Assembly (NCBI GenBank): GCA_902617025.1
Contig: CACMVB010000002.1
Location: forward strand, 158,491-222,490
From: an uncultured Pelagibacteraceae bacterium
GTDB taxonomy: Bacteria > Pseudomonadota > Alphaproteobacteria > Pelagibacterales > Pelagibacteraceae
DNA: 64,000 nucleotides
Reading direction: 5' to 3'
In this document: positions 25,417-34,631 of the stretch, piece by piece
Layout: each line of letters begins with the position of its first letter
How positions within the stretch are numbered: the stretch's first letter is position 1
The notes under the pieces: model-generated
Told to the model about the DNA's origin: nothing
The model's database searches: none
Seen by the model: only the letters and a program-made list of their open reading frames with translations
Program-made: the position numbers and the translations under genes

Positions 25417-28182
25417 TTAATGGGCTTCTCCCCAATTGTTTCCAGAGTTAATACTTACTTCTAAAGGTATTGAAAACATGTGATGGTCTGAGTGTGACAC
25501 TGACGTCATAACTTCTTTAACAATTTTTTTTACTTCACTTTCATCTTTTTTTAAACATTCAAAAATAAGTTCATCATGTATTTGTAAAAGCATTTTTGCT
25601 TTCTTTTTTTTTTCAAGGATTCTATCAATTTTAATCATTGCTAGTCTTATAATATCTGCAGCCGATCCTTGTATTGGAGCATTAATTGCTGCTCTTTCTT
25701 GGAATGCGCGTACGCTAAAATTTTTATCGTTAATTCCTCTTAAATGAATTCTTCTTCCAAAAATATTTGTAACAAAGCCTTGCTTTCTGCAAATTTTTAT
25801 TGTCGTGTTCATATAATCTTTAATTTCAGGAAATTTTTTAAAATATGAATTAATGAAACTTAAAGCCTCTTCATTTGAAACTGATATTTGTTTTGCCAAT
25901 CCATATTGTGTAATTCCATAAATAATTCCAAAATTAATTGCCTTTGCTTTTCTTCTAAAATCATCTGTCACTTTTGCAATAGGAACATCAAAAACTTGGC
26001 TCGCTGTTAAAGAATGTATATCTTGTTTATTTTTAAAAGCTTTTTTTAATTCTTTTACATCAGCCATATCAGCAAGAATTCTCATTTCTATTTGGTTATA
26101 ATCTGCTGAAATTAATAAATTATTTTTATCTGCTATAAAGGCTTTTCTTATCTCTTTACCGTCTGAAGTCTTTATAGGAATATTTTGTAAATTAGGATCA
26201 CTCGAAGCTAACCTACCAGTATTAGTTGCAGCTAGTAAAAAAGAAGTATGCACTCTTTTTGTTTTTTTACTTATATGGTCTTGCAAAGCATCTGTATAAG
26301 TACTTTTTAATTTTGAAACTTGGCGCCATTCTAAAACTAAATTAGGAAATTTATGTCCAGTTAATGCTAAGTCCTCTAAAATTTTAGCGCTAGTAGCTAA
26401 ACTTCCTTTCTTAGTTTTTTTCAATTTTGCTATCTTTAAGTCATTATAAATAATTTCTCCTAATTGTTTTGGTGATCCAATATTAAATTTTTTACCTGAT
26501 ATTTTATAAATTTCTTTTTCAATAGTTATTAATCTTTCCTCAAATTTTTTTGAAAGTTTTTTAAGATAAGCATCATCAACTTTTACACCACTCGACTCTA
26601 GTTTTGAGAGAATTTTTATCATTGGTTTTTCAAATTCCTCATAAATTTTTTCTAACTTTTCCCTAGATACTCTCTCAGATAAAACTTCATATAATCTTAA
26701 CGTTATATCTGCATCCTCAGCAGCATATTCAGTGGCTGATTTAAGATCTACTTCTGAAAAATTTAACTGCTTTTTTCCAGTTCCTACCAAATCTTTATAA
26801 GATATAGTTTTATGACCAAGATGTAATTCAGATAATGTATCCATATTATGTCTATTATTTCCCGCGTCTAGTGTGTACGAAAGTAACATCGTGTCTTCCA
26901 CTGAGCTTAGTTCGATGCCGTGGTTTTTAAATATTATAAAATCATATTTTATATTTTGGCCAACTTTTTTTATGCTTGGGTCTTCTAAAAGTGGTTTAAG
27001 TTTCTTCAAAACAATATCCCTTTTTAATTCCGTTTTCTCTGTATGACCTACCGGGATATAGAAAGCTTCGTTAGCCTCATAACATAAAGATATGCCAACA
27101 AGATCTGCTTCTTGGGGATTTAAGGATGAGGTTTCAGTATCAACTGCTATAACTGATTTTTCATTTATTTTTTTTATTAATTCATCCAATTGTTTCTCTT
27201 TGAAAATAGTTTTGTAGGACTTTGTATTAATCTTATTGTTTTTTTTTACAGAATTTTTCTCATTAAAATCTTTGTTTCCAGGTTCTCCATAAAAACTAAT
27301 TGCCTGGCTCAACAATCTATTAAATTCCATGTCTCTTAAAAAATTGTATAGTTTATCTTTATTAATATCTTTAATAATAAAGTCAGCAGCATCATTTCTA
27401 AGTGGAACATCATTTTTTAAAGTTACTAATTGCTTACTAATCATAGCTTTATCTTTGTTAGATAATAGGGTTTCCCGTCTTTTGTTCTGAGGTATTTCTG
27501 ATGCTTTCTTTAATAAATTTTCTAAGGTTTTATATTTATTTATGAGTTCTGCTGCTGTTTTAACTCCAATACCAGGAACTCCAGGCACATTATCTGAACT
27601 ATCTCCAGCAAGTGATTGCACGTCGATTACTTGACTTGGTTTAACTCCAAATTTTTCAATTACATCTTTTTCGTCTATAACTTTACTTTTCATAGGATCA
27701 AATAGTCTGACTTTATTTGATACTAACTGCATTAAATCTTTATCGGACGATATCACGGTAACCTTTGCTCCAGCTTCAGTAATTTTTTTTGCATAAGTGG
27801 CTATAAGATCATCTGCTTCATAATTTAAAAGTTCAATAGACGGTAAGTTAAAAGCTTCAACTGATTTTCTTATATATTCAAATTGAGGAGCAAGGTCATC
27901 TGGTGCCTCTGCACGATTGGCTTTATATTCTTTATAAATTTCATTTCTAAAATTTTTTCTTGCAGAGTCGAAAATTACTGCAAAATGTGTCGGTTTATTT
28001 TTAGAATCGTCTGATCTAGCGTCTTCTAATAATTTAAAAAGCATAGAACAGAATCCGCTAACTGCTCCAGTTGGAAGACCGTCACTTTTTCTTGAAAGAG
28101 GAGGTAGAGCATAATAAGCACGAAAAATATATCCAGATCCGTCGACCAAATAAAAATGATCTGTTTTTTTTATTGAACTCAT
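25417..28182 (-). CDS. polA: DNA polymerase I
   Basis: The 921-residue polymerase has all three activities. It has a 5' nuclease domain (1-290; VISSDKDLMQL, GDSSDNVPGVPGIG), a 3'-5' exonuclease domain with the metal-binding VAVDTETSSL, and a polymerase domain with SADYNQIEMRIL, the O-helix RRKAKAINFGIIYG and HDELIFE. The proofreading residues are retained, whereas many small genomes lose them. It acts in Okazaki fragment processing and repair. A TAATAT box at 28189-28194 sits 6 bases from the ATG with no Shine-Dalgarno, suggesting a leaderless mRNA. Confidence 0.96.
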   Translation of the reverse strand: MSSIKKTDHFYLVDGSGYIFRAYYALPPLSRKSDGLPTGAVSGFCSMLFKLLEDARSDDSKNKPTHFAVIFDSARKNFRNEIYKEYKANRAEAPDDLAPQFEYIRKSVEAFNLPSIELLNYEADDLIATYAKKITEAGAKVTVISSDKDLMQLVSNKVRLFDPMKSKVIDEKDVIEKFGVKPSQVIDVQSLAGDSSDNVPGVPGIGVKTAAELINKYKTLENLLKKASEIPQNKRRETLLSNKDKAMISKQLVTLKNDVPLRNDAADFIIKDINKDKLYNFLRDMEFNRLLSQAISFYGEPGNKDFNEKNSVKKNNKINTKSYKTIFKEKQLDELIKKINEKSVIAVDTETSSLNPQEADLVGISLCYEANEAFYIPVGHTEKTELKRDIVLKKLKPLLEDPSIKKVGQNIKYDFIIFKNHGIELSSVEDTMLLSYTLDAGNNRHNMDTLSELHLGHKTISYKDLVGTGKKQLNFSEVDLKSATEYAAEDADITLRLYEVLSERVSREKLEKIYEEFEKPMIKILSKLESSGVKVDDAYLKKLSKKFEERLITIEKEIYKISGKKFNIGSPKQLGEIIYNDLKIAKLKKTKKGSLATSAKILEDLALTGHKFPNLVLEWRQVSKLKSTYTDALQDHISKKTKRVHTSFLLAATNTGRLASSDPNLQNIPIKTSDGKEIRKAFIADKNNLLISADYNQIEMRILADMADVKELKKAFKNKQDIHSLTASQVFDVPIAKVTDDFRRKAKAINFGIIYGITQYGLAKQISVSNEEALSFINSYFKKFPEIKDYMNTTIKICRKQGFVTNIFGRRIHLRGINDKNFSVRAFQERAAINAPIQGSAADIIRLAMIKIDRILEKKKKAKMLLQIHDELIFECLKKDESEVKKIVKEVMTSVSHSDHHMFSIPLEVSINSGNNWGEAH

Positions 28183-28190
28183 ATATACAT

Positions 28191-28224
28191 ATTACATTGA
28201 AATCTTAATGAATTATAAAAAAGT
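28191..28224 (+). promoter_or_regulatory. Overlapping divergent promoters of polA and the ABC ATPase
   Basis: In the 42-base gap, the ABC gene has ATTACA (28191-28196) and TATAAA (28214-28219) with a 17-base spacer, and its ATG follows 5 bases later. On the other strand polA has TAATAT at 28189-28194, 6 bases from its ATG, so its -10 overlaps the -35 of the ABC gene. Neither gene has a Shine-Dalgarno. Both transcripts are predicted to be leaderless, and the two promoters cannot be occupied together. Confidence 0.45.
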
Positions 28225-29154
28225 ATGAATAAATTTGCCCTAGCTGTTGAAAATCTAACAAAGGTTTACTCAAATTCTAAAACAAAAAAACATAATAAAG
28301 CATTAAATGAATTAAGTTTTGAAGTCAGACAAGGTGAGATATTTGGATTATTAGGACCGAATGGAGCCGGCAAGACAACATTTTTAAGTATTCTAGGAGG
28401 CACCGTTATTAAGACTAGTGGGAAAGTAAATGTATGGGGTTTTGATTTAGATCAAAATCCTCGTCAAGTTAGAGCGTCTGTGGGAATAGTTCCCCAGGAA
28501 GTAAACTTAGATGCTTTTTTTAGTCCAAAAAAACTTCTAGAACTTCAGGCAGGACTTTACGGCATTTCTAAAGAAAACCGTATAACTGATTTAATATTAA
28601 AGATGGTTTCTCTTCAAGATAAAGCTAATGTATACTCCAGAAGCTTATCGGGCGGGATGAAGAGAAGGTTGCTTATAGCTAAAGCAATGGTTCATCAACC
28701 CCCAATTTTAATTTTGGATGAACCTACAGCCGGTGTTGATGTAGAGCTTAGAAATAATCTTTGGGAAAACGTAAAAGCTTTGAATAAAGAAGGGGTAACG
28801 ATAATATTAACAACGCATTACTTAATAGAAGCACAGGAGATGTGTGATAGAATAGCAATAATTAATAAGGGAAATTTAGTTGCGCTAGATACCACTGAAA
28901 AATTACTTGAGAGAATTAAAACAAAAAAAATAAATTTTAAAGTTAAAAATATTGAATTAAGTAAAAATTTAATGATGAAAGACATTAATTTTAAAATAAA
29001 CTCTAAAAATTCAATATTAGTTACTTATGAAAAAAATTCATTAGATTTTGGAGAAATAGTCAATTATTTAAACGAAAATAACATCGAAATTGAAGACATT
29101 TCTACACAAGATGGCGATTTAGAAGATGTATTTGTCCAATTAACAAAACACTAG
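28225..29154 (+). CDS. ABC transporter ATP-binding protein (YadG/CcmA-like, no adjacent permease)
   Basis: This 309-residue ATPase has Walker A GPNGAGKTT (44-52), the Q-loop VPQEV, the signature LSGGMKRR, Walker B ILILDEPTAGVD and the switch LTTHYLIEA. About 80 extra C-terminal residues follow, as in ATPases that pair with ABC-2-type exporter permeases such as YadG/YadH. No permease gene is adjacent; the next gene is bioY. Its partner must be elsewhere or has been lost. The exported substrate is unknown. Confidence 0.88.
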   Translation: MNKFALAVENLTKVYSNSKTKKHNKALNELSFEVRQGEIFGLLGPNGAGKTTFLSILGGTVIKTSGKVNVWGFDLDQNPRQVRASVGIVPQEVNLDAFFSPKKLLELQAGLYGISKENRITDLILKMVSLQDKANVYSRSLSGGMKRRLLIAKAMVHQPPILILDEPTAGVDVELRNNLWENVKALNKEGVTIILTTHYLIEAQEMCDRIAIINKGNLVALDTTEKLLERIKTKKINFKVKNIELSKNLMMKDINFKINSKNSILVTYEKNSLDFGEIVNYLNENNIEIEDISTQDGDLEDVFVQLTKH

Positions 29155-29185
29155 ATTTTAATAAAAAAAAAGATAAATTATTCAA

Positions 29186-29737
29186 ATGGAATTTGTAAAA
29201 AGTTTAAAACAAACAAAAATAATTAAATACATATTTATTGCTTTACTAGGCTCCATCCTTTTGGCCGTATCATCAAAAATTAAAATACCATTTTACCCAG
29301 TCCCTATGACTATGCAAACATTCGTTGTATTACTTATAGGGATTTGTTTTGGATGGAAACTTGGTGTGGCGACTATTTCTTTATATTTATTCGAAGGCAT
29401 AATTGGTTTACCAGTGTTTTCAGGAACCCCAGAAAAAGGTATGGGAATAGTATACTTCACGGGACCAACAATGGGTTATTTGATAGGTTTTGTGGTAGCT
29501 GGATTTTTAGCAGGAAAATTTATTTACGATAATAATTATATAAAAAATTTTTTAAAATTAATTTTTGCTACTAGCTTTATCTATATACTAGGAATGTTAT
29601 GGCTAGGAACTTTAATAGGTTGGGATAAACCAATATTCAAATTGGGAGCACAACCTTTCTTGTTAGCAGAGTTATTTAAAATTCTAATTGCAACACTAGC
29701 AATAAATCAAATTAGAAAATTTAGAAAAATTATTTAA
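29186..29737 (+). CDS. bioY: Biotin transporter BioY (S-component)
   Basis: The 183-residue membrane protein has about six helices and family motifs IPFYPVPMTMQTFVVLL near residue 35 and the later GPTMGYLIGFVVAGFLAG. BioY is the substrate-capture subunit of ECF biotin transporters. No bioM or bioN energising genes are adjacent, so it may act alone, as some solitary BioY proteins do, or share an ECF module encoded elsewhere. The stop is 1 base from the stop of the convergent regA gene. Confidence 0.92.
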   Translation: MEFVKSLKQTKIIKYIFIALLGSILLAVSSKIKIPFYPVPMTMQTFVVLLIGICFGWKLGVATISLYLFEGIIGLPVFSGTPEKGMGIVYFTGPTMGYLIGFVVAGFLAGKFIYDNNYIKNFLKLIFATSFIYILGMLWLGTLIGWDKPIFKLGAQPFLLAELFKILIATLAINQIRKFRKII

Positions 29738-29738
29738 G

Positions 29739-30312
29739 TTATCTTGGAGATCTTTTAGAGAGAATTCTTTGTAGTGTTCTTCTATGCATTTTAAGTCTCC
29801 GAGCTGTTTCGGAAACATTTCTATTACATAATTCAAAAACTCGGTGGATGTGTTCCCATTTCACTCTATCTGCTGACATTGGATTTTCAGGAGGCTTTGC
29901 CTTTGATTCTGGCGATGCTAATAAAGCAGACTCTACATCGTCCGCATCAACTGGTTTAGCTATATAATCGATTGCACCTTCTTTCACTGCGGCTACAGCC
30001 GTAGGTAGATTCCCGTATCCCGTTAACATTACAATTCTGCTATCTTTTTTATTTTTTGAGAGTTCTTTAACAACATCCAATCCATTGCCATCTTCAAGCC
30101 TAAGGTCAACCACAGCAAAGGCTGTAGGAGCTGTTTTAGCAATATTAAGACCCTCAGCTACTGATTTAGCCTCTTTAACTTGAAATCCTTTCTTCTCCAT
30201 GGCTCTTGCAAGCCTACCCCCTTAAGGGATCATCATCGTCAAGGATTAATAGCGATTTATCAGCAAAGTCTGCTAATTTTAGCTGCTCTGGGACGTTTTT
30301 TTGCGATCTCAT
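29739..30312 (-). pseudogene. regA: Redox response regulator RegA/PrrA/ActR, interrupted by a one-base frameshift
   Basis: The frame from the ATG at 30312 encodes the family N-terminus with SLLILDDDDPLRG and then hits TAG at 30214-30216. The second frame resumes LARAMEKKGFQV and continues through the phosphoacceptor VVDLRL, the receiver switch YIAKPVD and the C-terminal Fis-type helix-turn-helix (NVSETARRLKMHRRTLQRILSKR). Removing one base from the five-C run at 30217-30221 (five G on the coding strand) restores a 190-residue protein of normal RegA length. It is either a recent mutation or a sequence error. An ATG at 30200 could give an N-terminally truncated product lacking the acidic pocket. 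Confidence 0.88.
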
Positions 30313-30384
30313 ACAAAACTATATGGGTGCTGTAGACAAAATTTCAACACGACAAAAATGTCCTTTTTTTCTTTACATACAGTC

Positions 30385-30422
30385 AAAAAAACCTTAAACG
30401 CGAAATAAATAAGGTTTTTTTT
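30385..30422. terminator. Terminator-like hairpin between divergent regA and decarboxylase genes
   Basis: AAAAAAACCTTA (30385-30396) pairs with TAAGGTTTTTTT (30410-30421) around a 13-base loop. The result is a five-pair core followed by U-runs in both directions. It lies 52 bases before the decarboxylase ATG and 73 bases before the regA ATG, where neither gene needs a terminator. It could be an attenuator in either 5' leader or an insulator between the divergent units. Confidence 0.5.
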
Positions 30423-30473
30423 ATTAAATTTTTTAAAAAATCTTTGTGTAATTTAACGCGAGGGACACATGAA

Positions 30474-31656
30474 ATGGGAAAATTTAAAACAGTTAACGAA
30501 CTAGTTAACTCACTACAACCAGATTACCCCGTATATTGTATACGGCTTAACGAGATTAAAAAATCCGTAAAATTTTTTAAAGAATATTTTCCAGGAAAGA
30601 TACTCTACGCCGTAAAAACAAATCCAAACGAAAAAATTATTAAACAGATTATTGCTAATGGTATAAATGAATTTGATGTTGCCTCACTAAATGAAATAAA
30701 ACTTCTTAATAAAATTAAGTCAGATGTGAAGTTACATTTTATGCATACTATCAAAAGTAAAGAGAGTATATCGTCAGCATATTTTGATTATGGAGTTAGA
30801 AGTTTTTCTCTAGACAGTAAAGACGAGTTGAGGAAAATTCTAGAGGCTACTAATCAAGCAAAAGATTTAGAGTTGTTTGTAAGAATTGCAATTTCAAATG
30901 AACACGCTGAGATAGATCTTTCTAGAAAATTTGGAGCACTTCCCTCTGAAGCTTTAGGATTAGTAAGATTATGTAAGGAACATTCAAAAAAACTTGGAAT
31001 AAGTTTCCATGTTGGTTCTCAATGTATGCATAAAATTTCTTACTCAAAAGGGATTCGTGAAATCGGAAATATAATTAAAAAAACAAAAATAGTTCCGAAT
31101 ACAATTAATGTTGGTGGAGGATTTCCTTCTATATATCCAGATCTTAATCCTGAGCCATTAATTAATTATATGGAAGAAATTAAAAAAGAGATTAATAATT
31201 TAAAGTTAAATAAATTGCCAGAAATTATATGTGAGCCAGGAAGAGCTCTTGTAGCAGAAAGTGGATCTACAGTTGTCAAAGTTATTCTAAGAAAAAGAAA
31301 TAGCTTGTACATTAATGACGGAACATATGGATCTTTATTTGACGCTGGGGCACCAAACTTTGTTCTACCATCAAAGATGATTACAAGCGGAAGAATTCAG
31401 TCTAAAAAACTAACTGCTTTTAGTTTTTTTGGACCAACTTGTGATGGATTAGATTATATGAAAGGACCTTTTTTTGTTACCAAATAATATTAAAGAAGGT
31501 GATTATATAGAGTTAGGTCAGTTAGGGGCTTACAGTCTTACTTTCAGGACAAACTTCAACGGTTTTTATTCAAATGATATTCACGAATTAAGTGACAAAC
31601 CAATTATATCTATGTACGATAATGCTAATGATAAAGTTGGTTCTTTAGTAGCTTAA
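30474..31656 (+). pseudogene. Type III PLP-dependent ornithine/lysine-type decarboxylase, frameshifted near the C-terminus
   Basis: This alanine-racemase-fold decarboxylase has the PLP lysine K48 in YAVKTNP, the glycine loop NVGGGFPS, and the catalytic cysteine C323 in FGPTCDGLD. The ATG at 30474 follows GAGGG with 9-base spacing. After KGPF the frame runs into a stop, but the alternative frame continues LPNNIKEGDYIELGQLGAYS to 31656, the standard C-terminus. Dropping one T from the seven-T run at 31469-31475 gives one 393-residue protein. Ornithine is the most likely substrate (putrescine synthesis), though family members also take lysine or arginine. Its stop overlaps the start of the next gene (TAATG). 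Confidence 0.88.
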
Positions 31657-32702
31657 TGAATAAAAAAAATAGTCCGAATATCGGACACAATAAAAAATCT
31701 TTACTTAATTCCCCAGTTGAACATATCGATATCAAGTCTTTTGATGCTCGTAAGATTATTGATGGTATGAGTAAGATGTCTTTCACCTCTAGAGATACAG
31801 CCAGAGCGGCAGCTATTTATAATGAAATGCTTGCAGATAAAGATTGTTCGATTTTTTTAACCTTAGCAGGCTCTACTTCAGCAGGTGGATGCATGGATTT
31901 ATATACTGATTTAGTAAAACATAACATGGTTGATGCTATTGTAGCTACAGGGGCCTCGATTATTGATATGGATTTTTTTGAAGCACTAGGTTTCAAGCAT
32001 TATCAGGGATCCCAGTTTCAAGATGATACTGAACTAAGAAACAACTATATTGACAGGATATATGACACTTATATTGATGAAGAGGAGCTTCAAGCATGTG
32101 ACAAAACTATATGTGATATTGCTAATTCTCTTAAACCTAAAACATATACCTCAAGAGAATTTATTAAAGAACTTGGAAAATATTTAAAAACAAATTCTAA
32201 GAAAAAAAACTCATTAATAGAAACTGCTTATGATAGTAATGTTCCTATATTTTGTCCAGCTTTCACAGATAGTTCAGCAGGATTTGGACTTGTAATGCAT
32301 CAGGAACAAAATCCAGAAAATCACATCACTATAGACTCAATAAGAGAGTTCAGAGAAATAACTGAAATTAAACTCAAATCAAAACAATCTGGATTATTAA
32401 TGGTTGGCGGTGGGGTACCAAAAAATTTTATTCAGGATACAGTGGTTTGTGCGGAGTTATTAGGTAAAAAGGTAGATATGCATAAATACGCTATTCAAAT
32501 AACTGTGGCAGATACCAGAGATGGTGCTTGTAGTAGTTCTACCTTAAAAGAAGCAAGTTCATGGGGCAAAGTGGATGTGACGAAGGAACAAATGGTGTTT
32601 GCTGAAGCTACAAGTGTATTACCCCTAATAGCAAGCGATGCGTTTCATCGTAAACATTGGCAAGCAAGACAAAAAAGAAATTTTCAAAATTTATTCAATT
32701 AA
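31656..32702 (+). CDS. Deoxyhypusine-synthase-like enzyme (probable homospermidine/polyamine synthase)
   Basis: The 348-residue protein belongs to the deoxyhypusine synthase fold. The catalytic lysine is K305 in EASSWGKVDV, matching the SWGK active-site lysine of the eukaryotic enzyme. The NAD-binding stretches AGSTSAGG and VVGGGVPKNFI-like LMVGGGVPKNF are also present. Bacteria have no eIF5A, so a protein substrate is not expected. Members of this family are thought to transfer an aminobutyl group between polyamines, giving homospermidine or a related product. Its place between a decarboxylase and two agmatine-to-putrescine enzymes strongly supports a polyamine role. Confidence 0.87.
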   Translation: MNKKNSPNIGHNKKSLLNSPVEHIDIKSFDARKIIDGMSKMSFTSRDTARAAAIYNEMLADKDCSIFLTLAGSTSAGGCMDLYTDLVKHNMVDAIVATGASIIDMDFFEALGFKHYQGSQFQDDTELRNNYIDRIYDTYIDEEELQACDKTICDIANSLKPKTYTSREFIKELGKYLKTNSKKKNSLIETAYDSNVPIFCPAFTDSSAGFGLVMHQEQNPENHITIDSIREFREITEIKLKSKQSGLLMVGGGVPKNFIQDTVVCAELLGKKVDMHKYAIQITVADTRDGACSSSTLKEASSWGKVDVTKEQMVFAEATSVLPLIASDAFHRKHWQARQKRNFQNLFN

Positions 32703-32708
32703 AAAATA

Positions 32709-33584
32709 ATGAGTAAAACGAAGATAGCATTAGTGCAGATGAAAATGTCGTCTGACCCAAAAAAAAATATTCAAAATGCTATCGACAAAATTCATTCTGC
32801 AGCAAAAAAAGGTGCAAAAGTAATTTGTTTACCAGAATTATTCATAACAAAATATTTTTGTCAGGTTGAAAGTCATAAAAATTTTAATTTCGCTGAGAAA
32901 ATACCAGGGCCTAGTAGTAACTTATTTTCTGCGCTTGCTAGAGAACTAAAAATTATTTTAATAATTTCATTATTTGAGAAGAAGACCTCCGGGCTTTATC
33001 ATAATAGTAGTATTGTAATTAATGAAAAAGGTAAACTTTTAGGAAAATACAGAAAAATGCATATCCCTGATGATCCACAATTTTACGAAAAGTTTTATTT
33101 TGCCCCTGGAGATTTAGGCTTCAAATCTTTTAAAACTTCAAAAGGTAATTTAGGAACTTTAATTTGTTGGGATCAATGGTTTCCTGAAGCGGCAAGATTA
33201 ACAGCTCTTAAAGGAGCAGAAATTATTTTTTATCCAACTGCTATTGGATGGCATCCAAAAGAAAAAAGGAAATTTGGTAAGTCGCAACTCGAGTCTTGGC
33301 TTTCGATTCAAAGGTCTCACGCAATAGCTAATGGTATATATGTTGCTGCAGTAAATAGAGTTGGAATTGAAAAACAAGGTAATAAAAAGATAGAGTTCTG
33401 GGGGAATAGTGTAATATTTGATCCAAGTGGTAACGTTGTTAAAAAGGCCAGTTTAAAAGAAAACATTTTAATTTGTGAAATTGATTTCAAAAAAGTAGAA
33501 ACCTCTAGACAACATTGGCCTTTTTTTAGAGATAGAAGAATAGACTATTATAAAGGACTACTTAAAAATCCAAGAGATGCCTAG
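32709..33584 (+). CDS. aguB: N-carbamoylputrescine amidase (nitrilase superfamily)
   Basis: The 291-residue enzyme has the nitrilase-fold triad: E43 in CLPELFITKYF, K116 in GKYRKMHIPDDP, and C153 in LICWDQWFPE. The KMHIPDDP and WDQWFPEAAR signatures are specific for AguB, which releases CO2 and ammonia from N-carbamoylputrescine to give putrescine. It overlaps the agmatine deiminase gene by 8 bases, the classical pairing for the agmatine route. Cytoplasmic. Confidence 0.94.
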   Translation: MSKTKIALVQMKMSSDPKKNIQNAIDKIHSAAKKGAKVICLPELFITKYFCQVESHKNFNFAEKIPGPSSNLFSALARELKIILIISLFEKKTSGLYHNSSIVINEKGKLLGKYRKMHIPDDPQFYEKFYFAPGDLGFKSFKTSKGNLGTLICWDQWFPEAARLTALKGAEIIFYPTAIGWHPKEKRKFGKSQLESWLSIQRSHAIANGIYVAAVNRVGIEKQGNKKIEFWGNSVIFDPSGNVVKKASLKENILICEIDFKKVETSRQHWPFFRDRRIDYYKGLLKNPRDA

Positions 33585-34623
33585 AATAACAAAATCTCTT
33601 TTCAGGATGCCAGCTGAATGGGAAAGACAACAATCTACATTAATAGGATGGCCTTATAATAAAAATGATTGGCCAGGCAAATTTAAAAATATCCCCAGGA
33701 TATTTGCTGAAATAATCTCTAAAATTACTAAGTCTCAAGAAGTAAATCTATTAATTAAAAACTACAATTCTAAAAAAGCAATTAAAAGATTGCTTAGGAA
33801 AAATAATGCAAAAGTAAAAAATGTTAAATTTATTATTTGTAAAACAGATAGGGTATGGATGAGAGATACAGGGCCAATATTTATTAAGGATAAAAAAAAT
33901 CAAAATATTTTATTGAATTGGAAGTTTAATGGTTGGGCTAAGTATAAAAATTATAGGGCGGATAATAAAGTCAATTTGAGAATAAAAAATCATTACAAAG
34001 GAAATGTCATCACCCCAAAGTTTAATAAAAAACCAATAGTTCTCGAGGGGGGAGCGATCGATGTTAATGGAAAAGGTTTACTACTCACAACCAAAGAATG
34101 CTTATTAAGTAAAATTCAACAAAGGAATTCTTTCTTAAAAATAAAAAATTATAATCGCATATTCAAAAAATTTTTAGGAGCAAAAAAAGTTATTTGGCTA
34201 AATAAAGGAATTGAGGGAGATGATACTCATGGTCACGTTGATGATATTGCTAGATTTGTAAAACATAATAAAGTTTTTCTTGCTTACGAAAATAATAAAA
34301 AAGATAAAAATTTCAAAAATCTTAATGAAAACTTTAAAATTTTGAAAAAAATCAGAATTAATTCTTCTCAAATAAAAATTAAAAAAATTCCTATGCCTAG
34401 ACCTATTTATATAAGTAAAATGAGAGTTCCAGCATCGTATTTAAACTTTTATATCTTTAATAAATTTGTTTTGTTACCTACTTTTAATGATCCAAAAGAT
34501 AAAATAGTGATTAATATTTTTAAAAAAGAATTTAAAAATAGAAAAATTATTCCTATAGATTGTTCAGAATTAATTTGGGGATTTGGAGCAATTCATTGTT
34601 TAACACAACAAGAGCCAAAATAA
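33577..34623 (+). CDS. aguA: Agmatine deiminase
   Basis: This 348-residue guanidino-group-modifying enzyme converts agmatine to N-carbamoylputrescine. Key segments are FRMPAEWERQQSTLIGWP at the N-terminus, WMRDTGPIFI, the EGDDTHGHVDDIARF loop with the catalytic His and acidic residues, and the nucleophile C341 in GAIHCLTQQEP. It is the last gene of the polyamine run. The presence of AguA implies agmatine from arginine decarboxylation or uptake, but no dedicated arginine decarboxylase is in the window unless the upstream PLP enzyme does this. The stop is 8 bases from the stop of regB. Confidence 0.94.
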   Translation: MPRITKSLFRMPAEWERQQSTLIGWPYNKNDWPGKFKNIPRIFAEIISKITKSQEVNLLIKNYNSKKAIKRLLRKNNAKVKNVKFIICKTDRVWMRDTGPIFIKDKKNQNILLNWKFNGWAKYKNYRADNKVNLRIKNHYKGNVITPKFNKKPIVLEGGAIDVNGKGLLLTTKECLLSKIQQRNSFLKIKNYNRIFKKFLGAKKVIWLNKGIEGDDTHGHVDDIARFVKHNKVFLAYENNKKDKNFKNLNENFKILKKIRINSSQIKIKKIPMPRPIYISKMRVPASYLNFYIFNKFVLLPTFNDPKDKIVINIFKKEFKNRKIIPIDCSELIWGFGAIHCLTQQEPK

Positions 34624-34631
34624 GTTTTTTC

